Assembly (NCBI GenBank): GCA_051453625.1
Contig: JBOZIK010000001.1
Span: 211,741,214-211,797,869, forward strand
Direction: 5' to 3'
DNA from: Welwitschia mirabilis
Lineage: Eukaryota > Gnetophyta > Gnetopsida > Welwitschiales
Length of the DNA stretch: 56,656 bases
Shown here: piece by piece, positions 35,677-45,863 of the stretch
Layout: every line of letters begins with the position of its first letter
Position numbering within the stretch: position 1 is the stretch's first letter
The notes under the pieces: model-generated
What the model was told of the DNA's origin: nothing
The model's input: only the letters and a program-made list of their open reading frames with translations
Databases searched by the model: none
Made by a program: the position numbers and the translations under genes

Positions 35677-35694
35677 TCCCTAGCAATAGTACCA
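35677..35694 (-). other. Primer-binding site of element E (tRNA-Asp type)
   Basis: On the minus strand it reads TGGTACTATTGCTAGGGA. Against the tRNA-Asp complement TGGCGCCGTTGCCGGGGA, it differs only at the three CpG dinucleotides, each now TA; the other 12 bases match. It lies four bases inside the LTR end. Confidence 0.7.
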
Positions 35695-35698
35695 AAAT

Positions 35699-36688
35699 GT
35701 TGTGATGCATACTTGTGCTTCTAATTCCAATATTCTAAATATTGAATTTTGACTTACAACATCTCAAAATTTAATAATCTAATTGCACACAATACACATT
35801 TGTATAATGGGATTAATTCAAATGTCATACACTTAGAAAAGAATTCTAAAAGAGGATTTGAAACATCGATGTAAAAAGAGAAGAATGATATATTTTGGGA
35901 TTTTTCTTTATAGGAAATAAAGTTAAATAATGCAAAGGTGAAGATTAAATGTAATGAAATAGAATAAAATGAAATGCAATGTAATAAATGTAACTCTAAT
36001 GCAATAAATTCATTAAACTTCCAATCTACTATTACTTAGATTAGTCCTTGTAACTTATTTCAATTACAAATTCATGTCACTTAAATTCTAATTAATATAA
36101 GCTATAAGGAAGAATAATATAACTCCTTAAAAGAAGATTCACTGCCTAATACCAAGGTAGTCCTTCTCATAAGTAGGATGGATCTTTTTACCTCTAACAA
36201 TCTTCAATCTTCACAAGAATGTAGATGATAAAAGATAATTTTGAATAGGGTCTAAAAGGGTCTATTTATAGGTTGGAATAGGTCGCTAAAGGGTGTGCAA
36301 GTTAGATCCACCCTTTCATAACAATTTAATTAACATTACAAATTATTTTGACTATCATACCTTGTGTCATCTCTACAATAGAGAAGATGACATGTGTCAA
36401 AAATGCTGACTATCATCCCAATCGTCATCCCTATAACACAGAGGATGACCATACTTTTCTGATTGTCATCTCCTCTGTCGTTCCCATGATACAAAGGATG
36501 ACTAATATATCTTTATCACATTACTTTGGTTGATCATTATCAAAAAATGACTTCTTATTTGGGAAATTATTGCATCTTTTGAGCTGTGTGAAAGCTTTAT
36601 AGAATTTGCATAAACCCCTAGAAAAACCTATCAATAAGACCTAAAAATGTACTTCACAAGTGTATTAATAGGTTAAGTTGGCATTACA
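35699..36688 (-). repeat. Element E LTR (minus strand)
   Basis: Read on the minus strand it runs from TGTAATGCCAACTT to GCATCACAACA, about 990 bp, followed by the PBS, so it is a 5' LTR. It carries TATAAATA (36263-36270) and, at about 36360-36500, three GTCATC...GATGAC inverted motifs like those of elements A, B and C. The opening resembles element C's TGTTGTGATGCCAATTTG. The body of E lies leftward and is lost beyond the gap. Confidence 0.7.
36263..36270 (-). promoter_or_regulatory. Putative TATA box in element E LTR
   Basis: TATTTATA on the plus strand, TATAAATA on the minus strand, in LTR orientation. Confidence 0.5.
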
Positions 36689-38826
36689 ATAATTAGAATA
36701 TGAATAAGAAAGAGGTTCTTGCAGTAGGTTATTATCTAAAAACTCATCTTTTAAAGCTAAGATTAGTAAAACAATGTATGATTTAAAGTATGTTAAATGA
36801 AAACTTTTTAACTAAAAAAAAATCAATGATAAGTTTACTCGAGGAATATAGACCTTAAACATCACACTTAAATAATGTATAAGGCCAAATGATAAAAGTG
36901 GTTTAGGTAACAATGAAGCCTCCACTAGTACTTTAGCTTCTGTGTTAGATAAATAGAACTACAAATCAAGGTATAAGCATATAGTTTATACTAATAATAT
37001 TATTTATTATTATTACTATAAATGTGATCATTATCAGTTTAATTATCTAATTAAATTTAAAATCAAACACTACATTAATAGTGCCAAAATAATAAGGAGT
37101 ATGGTACAACATCTTGTGCAAGATAAAACAAAGAAAATATTTATTCCAAAATCAAGGCTAGCTCTATTAGCTTAAATTACATTATGTGCAGTAAGAAAAT
37201 ATATCTGGTATGTTGATAATAGGTGTTCAAGGCACATAAATTAAGATAAATTTAACTTTACCACCTTGATATAATATGATAAAGAAGTGGTCATCTTTAT
37301 TGTTAATATTAAGGTATATATAAGAGGTGTTAAAATCATTGGAGGAGATAACCTATCCAATGTAAAAGATGTTTTCTATATAGAAGTATTACAACATAAT
37401 CTTTTAAGTATTAGTTAGTTATGTGATGCAAACTTTTCTATTACTTTTATCAAAGGTGATTGTATTATCAAAGAATTTAATTCAAACAAACTTTTATTTG
37501 CTAAAATTAGAAAATCTAATACGTACATCACTTCTTTACAAGACATTTCTAACAAGGAAATCAAGTGTCTATTAAGTATTACAGATGAAATGGAGCTATG
37601 ACATGAGAAGCTTGGACATGTAAACAAGAACTTGCTAAAAACTTTATCCTTAAAAGAAATGATAAGAGGACTCTCTAAGTTACAAAGCCTTAAAAATCTA
37701 ATTTGTAAAGCATGCCAAAAAGAAAAAAAAAAGAAGGATAAGATTTTCCTTTCTTACATATAAGAATGAGCCATTTAATATTCTTCTTAAGTTGTGCATT
37801 AGGTTATAAACTAAAAGAAATATAAGATCAAGATGATAAGAAGTGAAAATGGCATAGAATTCAAAAATGGAGTTGTTGAAAGAAAGAACAAGGTTTTAAA
37901 TGAAATGAAAAGAACAATGATGCATGATAAACAAGTTCCATATCAACTTTGAACAAAAGCCATTAACATTGCTTGTTATATTTCCAATAGAGTTTTAGTA
38001 AGATACGTTACTTCCAAAACCTCATATTAATTATGGTCTAGTAAGAAACACTAAGTTATTTTTATTTTTTCTATTCAAAATATTTCATTTTAAATGAAAG
38101 AAATAAGCTAAGAAAGTTTGACTCCAAAGTTAATAGAATTTTTTTAGATTACTCCATGGTTAGTAAAGTCTACTGAGTGTTCAATAACAGAACTTGTATG
38201 GTAGAGGAAACTATAAATATTAAAATAAATGATATTAACTCAACTTATATTTGTAAATAGGATGATTATATTTCTAGACAACTTAAACAATCTAGTAATC
38301 CTCAAGCACATTTATACGGTGAAGAGGAAAAATAAGAAGAAATAGAAAAAAAAAAACTTTTACAAACATGATCAGACTAAAGAAAAGTCATTCCTTAAGT
38401 AACATCATAGGTAGTCCATATGTTGGTATTTAAACTCTAAGCCATAGTAAGGAATTCTATAGATTTGTAGCATATATCTCACATGTAGAACCCAAAACCT
38501 TAAATGAAGTAGAAAGTGATAAACATTAAAGGCTAGCAATACAAAAGAAACTTAATCATTTTGAAAGGTTTGATGTCTAGAAACATATACTAAGACCACC
38601 TAGTAGACTTATTATTAGCACAAAATGGATTTTTAGAAACAAAATATATAAAAATGGTAACATTATTAAAAACAAAGCAAGGTTAATAGCTAAAGCATAT
38701 AACCAAAAAGAAGGTATAGATTTTGAAGAAACATTTGCACACTCTTATGAAGTTCATAAGAATGCTTTTAATCTTTGCATATGTTAAATTATTTAAACTC
38801 TACCAAATGGATGTTAAAAGTGCCTT
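36689..38826 (+). pseudogene. Element D: SIRE-like copia gag end, protease, integrase, RT start
   Basis: In order: a gag tail near 36880 ('GLGNNEASTSTLAS'), a decayed zinc knuckle 'YYKCDHYQFN' (about 36999-37028), protease 'WYVDNRCSRH' (about 37206-37235; the active-site DSG reads DNR), 'LQHNLLSIS' (about 37390-37416), the pre-integrase zinc region 'HEKLGHVNKNLL' (about 37604-37640) to 'CKACQ' (about 37706). The integrase core is shortened: the first catalytic block is missing, and sequence jumps to 'NGVVERKNKVLNEMKRTMMH' (about 37868-37927), 'ACYISNRVLVR'. RT begins 'TKWIFRNKIYKNGNIIKNKA' (about 38620-38680), 'EGIDFEETFAH', and ends in 'MDVKSAF' (38811-38826) at the CACTA insertion. The gene continues at 48511. 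Confidence 0.88.
38824..38826. other. Left 3-bp target-site duplication of the CACTA element (CTT)
   Basis: CTT before the left TIR matches CTT at 48511-48513 after the right TIR. Three bases is the CACTA norm. The copia RT frame continues across with one copy removed. Confidence 0.8.
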
Positions 38827-39010
38827 CAGTACAAGGAAAATAGGCTTTTAAGGTGTTTATTCAAATAAGTGCCTTAATTATAGGGTTACAAATTATTTTT
38901 AATGCATTTATGAAAAAAAGCCTTAAAAATCTGCAGTTTTAAGGTTTTTATTAAAAAAACATCTTAAAAAATGTTCATCTTTTAAGGTATTTAATGGAAC
39001 AAACATCATA
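38827..39010 (+). repeat. Left TIR and subterminal repeats of the CACTA element
   Basis: TIR at 38827-38851 (CAGTACAAGGAAAATAGGCT start). Subterminal motifs TTTTAAGGT or their complement recur at about 38847, 38871, 38919, 38937, 38961 and 38986, several followed by '(G/A)TTTA(T/A)T'. Confidence 0.85.
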
Positions 39011-39674
39011 ATAGCTATTAAAAAGAAAAATCCCGTGTCCTTACAAAAAATAAAATTATTAAAACACATAGTTTTTTGCAAAAAAACGATAGCAGATCAA
39101 AACACGTGGTTCTTAAAAGAAGTGCTTTTGATCTTTTGCATTTGAAACCAGTGGTAGAAGATCTAAGAAGCGTCTTCAACAATAACTTGTCAAGGGTTAG
39201 TTTGTCTTCTACATAAGAGCCAAGGTACTATTTGTTTACCATGGGTTTTATTTTTTGAACTATTTTTCAGCTTTTTATTAAAAATACTTGCACTGCAAAG
39301 ATAAATCTCATTATCTTCACATATATAGTTACTATTTGTAGATTCAATCTATACTAAGATAAGAAAGATAAGATAAAGATCCAAGTATAGGTTCTATTTT
39401 ATTGAGAAGATGTGGAGAGACATTATCAATAGCATAATCATTACATAATGCTATAGGTTAGGGTTTTGGTGTCATTTAATTTTGTTTATTATTAAGTTCA
39501 AATTTGAGTTTCATAGGGTATCTAATAATTAACAAGTTATAAGAAAATATTAACATAGGGGAATGAAATGCAAAGAGAGCCTACTACTAAAATATCTTAT
39601 AAAGAAGTGTCTTCTATAACACAACATGAAGGATGAATTCTATTAATGAAAACAAAGAATGCAGTTGAGCATAA
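39011..39674. other. No gene seen: CACTA interior left of the kinase fragment
   Basis: No coding recognised. The expected upstream kinase exons (glycine-rich loop, catalytic Lys) are absent, so the captured piece starts within the kinase domain. Confidence 0.5.
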
Positions 39675-40745
39675 GAAATGGCAAGTGATGTGGAAAAAAG
39701 TTTATGTCCATTAAAAGAATAACTGAGATTATTACAGAGCCTATTTGATGAAGGTAATAACTTGCACTGAAAGGCTACTAGTGTATCATTACATGCCAAA
39801 TGGAAGCGTAGCATATCACTTAAGAGGTAATGTTCATCTCCATTCTTTTTTAATAAATGATTGAGTAGTATGTATTTTTGATTTAGTTAGAAGATAAGAG
39901 TACTTTGAATTTGCTAATTTTGTGCATTATTCTTGAAGACAACATAAATGGAAAACCTGTTCTAAATTTTATGCACATAAAGGATAGTGTTAGGAGTAGT
40001 AAGGGGTATTTTGTAATTTCATGATCAGTGTGATCCAAAAATCATTCATCACAATGTCAAAGTAGCCAACATTTTACTAGATGAAGACTTTAAAGTAGTT
40101 GTTGGAGATTTTGGTCTAGCTAAGCTTCTTGACCAAAGGAAGTCACATGTTACTACTACTGTTTGGGGAACAGTAGGTCACATGGCCCCAGAATACCTTT
40201 CAATAGGACCATCATCTAAGAAAATAGATGTCTTTGGATTTGGGATATTACTTCTAGAATTAATAATGAGTCAAAGATCTTTGAATTTTGGTAATGATTC
40301 CAAGAAAAAGGAAGTAATGCTTGATTGGGTAAGAAGCTACCTGATGAAAGGAAGTATCATTATTGTAACTTCTAATTTTATTAATAATGTGCTTATCCTA
40401 GTTCCTCATATTACTTTAACTTGTTTGCAGATGAAAAAGGTTTACCAAGAAAAGAAGTTAGAACTAATTATAGATAAAGATCTTAAAGGTTTTTTTTGAT
40501 AGTATTAAACTTGAGGAGATCGTGCAGGTAGCTCTATGGTGCACTCTGTTTCATCCTATACATCGGCCAAAAATGTCTGAGTTATGAGGATTCTTGAAGG
40601 CGATGTCTTGACAAAAAAATAAGAAGCTTAATAGAAGATTGAGGCTGCTAGTTATAGAAGAGCAGAGTTCATATCTAGAAAGTATTCTGAGTTCATTGAA
40701 GATTATTCATTTGGTGTGCAGGATATGAAACATTCTGGACCTTAG
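39675..40745 (+). pseudogene. Captured NIK/SERK-like LRR receptor kinase gene fragment, introns kept
   Basis: It corresponds to the 3' half of an LRR-RLK subfamily II gene, closest by memory to NIK (NSP-interacting kinase) proteins, plasma-membrane Ser/Thr receptor kinases. Exon 1 (to 39826): a decayed alpha-C/strand 4 region, then 'TCTERLLVYHYMPNGSVAYH' (39762-39821). Intron 39827-39938 (GT...AG). Exon 2 (39939-40328): 'DNINGKPVL', then '[20 protein letters not shown]' (about 40034-40093; HRD now HHN), '[11 protein letters not shown]' with DFG intact, '[12 protein letters not shown]' (APE intact), '[15 protein letters not shown]'. Intron 40329-40430 (GT...TTGTTTGCAG). Exon 3 (40431-40745): '[19 protein letters not shown]', a frameshift at a T run (about 40490), 'VQVALWCT', 'HRPKMSE', and a tail ending 'VQDMKHSGP' then TAG, like the NIK C-terminus. 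Stops and the HRD loss make it dead. It lies wholly inside the CACTA element. Confidence 0.88.
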
Positions 40746-43700
40746 TAGTGTTTTGTTTTGTGAAGTTATCAAATATAATATATGTGGAGTTGTTATGCTA
40801 AAGTATCTCAAAGTTTTTTTACAATAGATATAGGCCTGATTTTGTGTGATCAACCAGGCTCACATGTTAATGTAAAATGCCCTTAGGAGTATTGATTTAT
40901 GGCCTTTTGTATCAAAATTGTAAAATAGTTATGTATAAAACTAGTGAAATCCATCTAAAATATCAGTTCAACAATATCTATTCCAAATTTTTCCTAAACT
41001 TCTATTAAGAATTTAAACATTCATTTGCTACATGTAAGGATTGTTGTTCCTAGGATTATGTAAAATTGCTTCCATTCTAATGTAATTAAGGAAGCCATGA
41101 AAATTTAATGGGATTATGTACTTCTATGAACATTGACCATTTAGAAGGTTGTATCAAGATGAAATGATGGTTTCATTCTTAAAACATGTGAGTGGAAGGC
41201 TTGTTTAATGTGCTAGTATACTCAATTTGCAAACCATTTATGATAATATTGTGTTCACTATCTTCTTGTTTCAAAATTTATATGGATCCTTGATCCATCT
41301 ATAACATTGTGAGCTTTTATTTACCTTTTCCCTATTTAATGTTATGTAACATTAAATATTGACTCAACTCCAAAGGCATTGAGTCCTTAAACAAATTGCA
41401 AGATTGATAACTAACTGTTTTTTGCCTTGTTTTCCTTCAAAAACAAATCCAACCCATTTTTACCCCCATAAACATTATAATGAGAGACATTTAATAATTA
41501 TTTTCAATTTAAAGTTCTGAAAAATATTTACTTATACCATTATGTAGCTTTGAGAATTACTACATTGGATGCTAATTATTTCTGCATTTTGAGAATATGG
41601 TTATGTTTTTCAGATGTTCTTATCAAAATTAAGACATGTAAAATGGATACACTTAGAAGAATGAATGAAGATAAGAAAGAGACACACTGATATTAAGGTT
41701 TATGAATTCACTGGTGTAAATTTCAAATAAAGTCTTCTTTTATTGCTAATAAACATTTAACTATTCTAATTTTTTAAGATTTAAAGAAGATATACAGGGA
41801 GCCTACACTGATAGCTAAGTAATAGAGACAAGCTTGAAGTAATTCATAGAGCTGAATAAAAATCTTTAAATAGAGAATGGAAGGGAATAGAATCTAGAAC
41901 ATATTACAAAAACTAATAAACATTTACCAATGTTTACTTCAACCCCTTAATACCATTCTTCTTTTGATGAAAATGTTTGTGGAAAAAAGAAAAAGCAAAA
42001 AGAAAAAAAGAATGAAGTTTCATTTTCTAGTTTATGAAAAACAAAAATCTATCGCTACCGGGCTTGAACACTTTTGGAATAGATGACTTAGAATAAGAGA
42101 TCTCCTAAATTAAAAAGACTTTACTCACTCAACGGTTGGTTGAATCTCTTATCCTTCTATTAATTCGAATGTTTCTTTTAAAATAATGGCAAGAATTGAT
42201 TTCAATACAAGAAAGATATATAATTTCAGGGTGAAGGCCTGATTACCTTCTAGTTATTATTTGCAAAACATTCTATCAAAATTACTTGAGGTAAGGTAAG
42301 AATTTAATGTAATTATTTATTTATTCATGAAAGGATTTAATTCAAGGGAAACAGTATGGTAATTATTTATTTATAAGGTATGGATGTATATAATATTCAT
42401 TTAGATTCTAAGAGTACTTTAGGAGTTAAAAAATTCCACATATGTTATATAAGTTAATCCATTGAAGGTTAAATTCCTAAGATGTTATAATAGCAACACT
42501 ATATTATCTCATGATGCAGTGTTATAACTATGAAATATAGTATTAGTAACATAGAATAGTGTTTGCATGAGTATTTTGGGAGGATATTATTCATACCCTT
42601 TTTTCCACTTATATTATTCATTGTTTAAATCCTTTGTTTTATCACCCTAACCCATTGTTTTACTCCATTTTTGTTCTCACTTTACATTAACCCTATTTAC
42701 ATATTTCCTTTTAATATTACATAGATACTAATCCTTATTCATTTAGCCATTGCATTAAATTAATGATGCTTTTGAATCACCCCATTTTATAATTCTTCTT
42801 TTCTCATTCCCATTAACACCACTATTTTTCTCTCCATTACATTTCTCTCTTTCATTCATCTATTTCTTTACTCCTATATTCAAATATTTAATATATGTGT
42901 CTCATATTACCACTCTATATTTGACCACTATACTAGGCATTCCTTAATATCACTTTAACATTAATGATGTTTCCTCTCATATTATTATTTGAAGGCCCTT
43001 TTATTATTAAACATATTTAGTGCTTCCTACATTTTCTTTTTCTTTTTCTCATCTTTTCCCCCAACTTTGCACCATCATATTTTAGTTTTAATTATAGGCA
43101 AGTCCCCAACTTTGCTTTAATAAAGATGATTCTCTATTAGGTGTAACAAGTAAAAATAGAATCAAGATATTAGCTGATGCAAAAGAACCCCAATTAATTA
43201 GTATGTTTGATAGCAGAACCTTTGATGGAGGAAGGGTGTGATCAAAATCAATAAAAATGAAGGCATGTTGCTTGTGCTATTTGTTATCAAATATAAAATT
43301 AGCTATTTATGCATGGCTTACATGATTAGTTATGTTTTTTGTAGTTAATTGTTAATATGATGCCTACTATTGTTAGTGCAATAATAACTATTCATGATGA
43401 TATTAAATGAATAGAAAGAATTATTCCTGTAGGATTTATAACTAGCTTTGTAAGAGCCCTTTCCCTTTATTACCTTGTAACTTTTAATTGGATCGCATCA
43501 ATTTTCTTTTGTTCTACTATGATACAATACTAGGTGTTATTAATATTGAAATTTATTTAAATATTACAATCAGATTTTGATTCTATCATAAAATGATACT
43601 AACTATTTAACACAGGATGTAAAACCAAGGATATTAGATAGTATGCGAGATAAGGTTAAGAACTAGAAATTATCAAAGATCATTAAACCAGAGCAATGTA

Positions 43701-44344
43701 GGTCTCTTAGGTTATCAGATCTAGCACATGGATTGAAGGTTGGTTTTATAGTTTCTGCCCTTTATGATTAGTTTCTTATGATCTTGGAGGTTTTATGAAA
43801 TCAAGGAAAATTACCCATATGCCAAGGTGGTATACCATCTAATGCTTAATAGCCAACTCACTACCAACCACTACCAGCTTATATACGAGGTGATGCCTAA
43901 TCACAAAGCATGTGTTTGTGGACTACCTATATGTAATAGACAGAATGCCAGCTCAGTACTAGTAGAGCAATGATGTATTTCATAGATAGAAAGACTAATT
44001 TACATAAATGTTAGAATTTCCCTATTAGATCTTACGTCTAATGCTTTACGTAGGTTATAGAAATGGCAATAGACTAAGCATAATCCATTTGGAAAGGTGA
44101 TGTACTAAGATCACAAGCAATTGTTTACTGCACATTATTCATAAGCAATGGACTAAGCATAATCCACCTAGACTTTTAGAAGTGTCTTTTTGTTGTCTTT
44201 GGTTGTTCTAAAACATGCAGGTCATAGCTTCTCGATATTCAACCAATGTTTAGTTGCATTAATGCTATCCAACCATTGGCCTTTATTTATTAAAAATTCA
44301 TATCTTGGGATGTACTAGAATTGAATTCATTCTATGAGTTAGAG
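40746..44344. other. No gene seen: 3.6 kb of CACTA interior
   Basis: The first few hundred bases may be the kinase gene's 3' flank. No further coding similarity is recognised on either strand. 43.58-44.3 kb has short frames (for example 'RILDSMRDKVKN' near 43625) without a family I know. Confidence 0.45.
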
Positions 44345-44836
44345 CCTATAAAAAATACAATAACACAGACATTTAAAAATGACCCTATTGAAAATCATAA
44401 TGTTCATGGACAACATACCTCTAGTGATAAAGTTACTANNNNNNNNNNNNNNNNNNNNNNNNNNNNNNNNNNNNNNNNNNNNNNNNNNNNNNNNNNNNNN
44501 NNNNNNNNNNNNNNNNNNNNNNNNNNNNNNNNNNNNNNATCCTATTGAAAATCATAATGTTCATGGACAACATACCTCTAGTGATAAAGTTACTATTTCA
44601 AAGAGGATGTCAATAGAAACTATAATGAAACATATCAAGAGAAATTATAGAAGCCTTCTAAAATTGAGGGCATGTTTTCATTGATTTCAACCTTCATTAC
44701 AGTAATGATAACTGGGTTCTGATCTATAAAAAATACAGTAACACAGACATTTAAAAATGATCCTATTGAAAATCATAATGTTCATGGACAACATACCTCT
44801 AGTGATAAAGTTACTATTTCAAAGAGGATGTCAATA
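44345..44836 (+). repeat. Three near-identical short repeats at gap edges
   Basis: 44345-44438, 44539-44607 and 44727-44836 share 'ATAAAAAATACA(A/G)TAACACAG' and/or 'CCTATTGAAAATCATAATG' through 'AGTGATAAAGTTACTA' with only about two mismatches. Two of them end at N gaps. They are far younger than the surrounding sequence, or they are assembly copies. Confidence 0.85.
44439..44538. other. Assembly gap (100 N)
   Basis: Same 60-bp sequence on both sides. Confidence 0.99.
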
Positions 44837-45088
44837 NNNNNNNNNNNNNNNNNNNNNNNNNNNNNNNNNNNNNNNNNNNNNNNNNNNNNNNNNNNNNNNN
44901 NNNNNNNNNNNNNNNNNNNNNNNNNNNNNNNNNNNNNNNNNNNNNNNNNNNNNNNNNNNNNNNNNNNNNNNNNNNNNNNNNNNNNNNNNNNNNNNNNNNN
45001 NNNNNNNNNNNNNNNNNNNNNNNNNNNNNNNNNNNNNNNNNNNNNNNNNNNNNNNNNNNNNNNNNNNNNNNNNNNNNNNNNNNNNNNN
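44837..45088. other. Assembly gap (252 N)
   Basis: A sized gap following the third repeat copy. Frames running through it are artefacts. Confidence 0.99.
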
Positions 45089-45441
45089 AGTTATTAAAAG
45101 AGAAAGGGATTCACATTAACTTTGAAAATTTACAAATCCTTTGATCTATTTATTGGTTTCTCTTCTAGTCAGTCCCCATTCTAGTGATTTTAAATAGTTT
45201 TGGAGGAGCTTCTTCCCTAACTATCAGTGCATGAATGAAGCTTGACCACTGAAATCCTTGACTGATATCAAGATCAATGATGTATACATATGAAGAAAAA
45301 TCTAGTACCTCAGGTACTACTTGGTTTCTTATAAAATGCAGAAAATTTTGAAGGGGAATAACTGTATAGCAGGTCTAAGATGCCAAATTAGATGGCAAAT
45401 TTGGACCTTTTTCATTTAAACAGTTAATCAAACTATTTTTT

Positions 45442-45863
45442 TTAAGGCTTTACCAACATAGTAAGAAAGCCTCTATAGTGGATCTCTAAAAGAAGAAGAA
45501 ATTTACTCAAGGTTTGAGAGCATGAGACGATACGATCATGCCTACCTTGAGATAGTACCTTTGTATATTTCACAAGAAGGTCTATAATCTCTTTCGGGGT
45601 TATCAATAGTTGATAAGAGATATTAAAGTTCACTTAAATTTTGATATGTTTTATTTCAAATTATGTAATTCATTACAAGTTTTTTCAAAGACTACAAAGT
45701 TAGAAGATCTAATTGATCCTAGGACATCTTCAAGGCTCTGAAAATCATCAAAAATGCCCATGTAACATCCTGAAAGAACAGACTTGTATTCCTCCTCCTC
45801 TATTTGCATTTTTTCCAAGTCAACATGGTTAAGAATAATGTCGTTTATGTAGAATACATTCAA
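45442..45863 (-). pseudogene. Unknown minus-strand coding-like pair (possible second captured gene piece)
   Basis: Two consecutive minus-strand frames (45863-45651, then 45633-45442) have a protein-like composition unusual for this AT-rich DNA: 'VDLEKMQIEEEEYKSVLSGC', 'FDDFQSLEDVLGSIRSSNF', 'FEKTCNELHNLK', then 'TPKEIIDLLVKYTKVLSQGR'. Amphipathic, acidic, helix-rich; no signal peptide or membrane segment. I do not recognise the family. They may be exons or a frameshifted single exon of a host gene carried by the CACTA element, or remnants of its own second gene. No start or splice site can be fixed. Confidence 0.3.

Noticed and set aside
40182-40499. The kinase considered as a functional host gene
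   Set aside because: It starts mid-domain, the catalytic HRD is HHN, it has a frameshift at about 40490 and stops in the tail, and it lies inside transposon ends.
44321-45119. Long plus frames around 44.3-45.1 kb
   Set aside because: Most of their length is N. The short real parts are repeats of one another and match no family I know.
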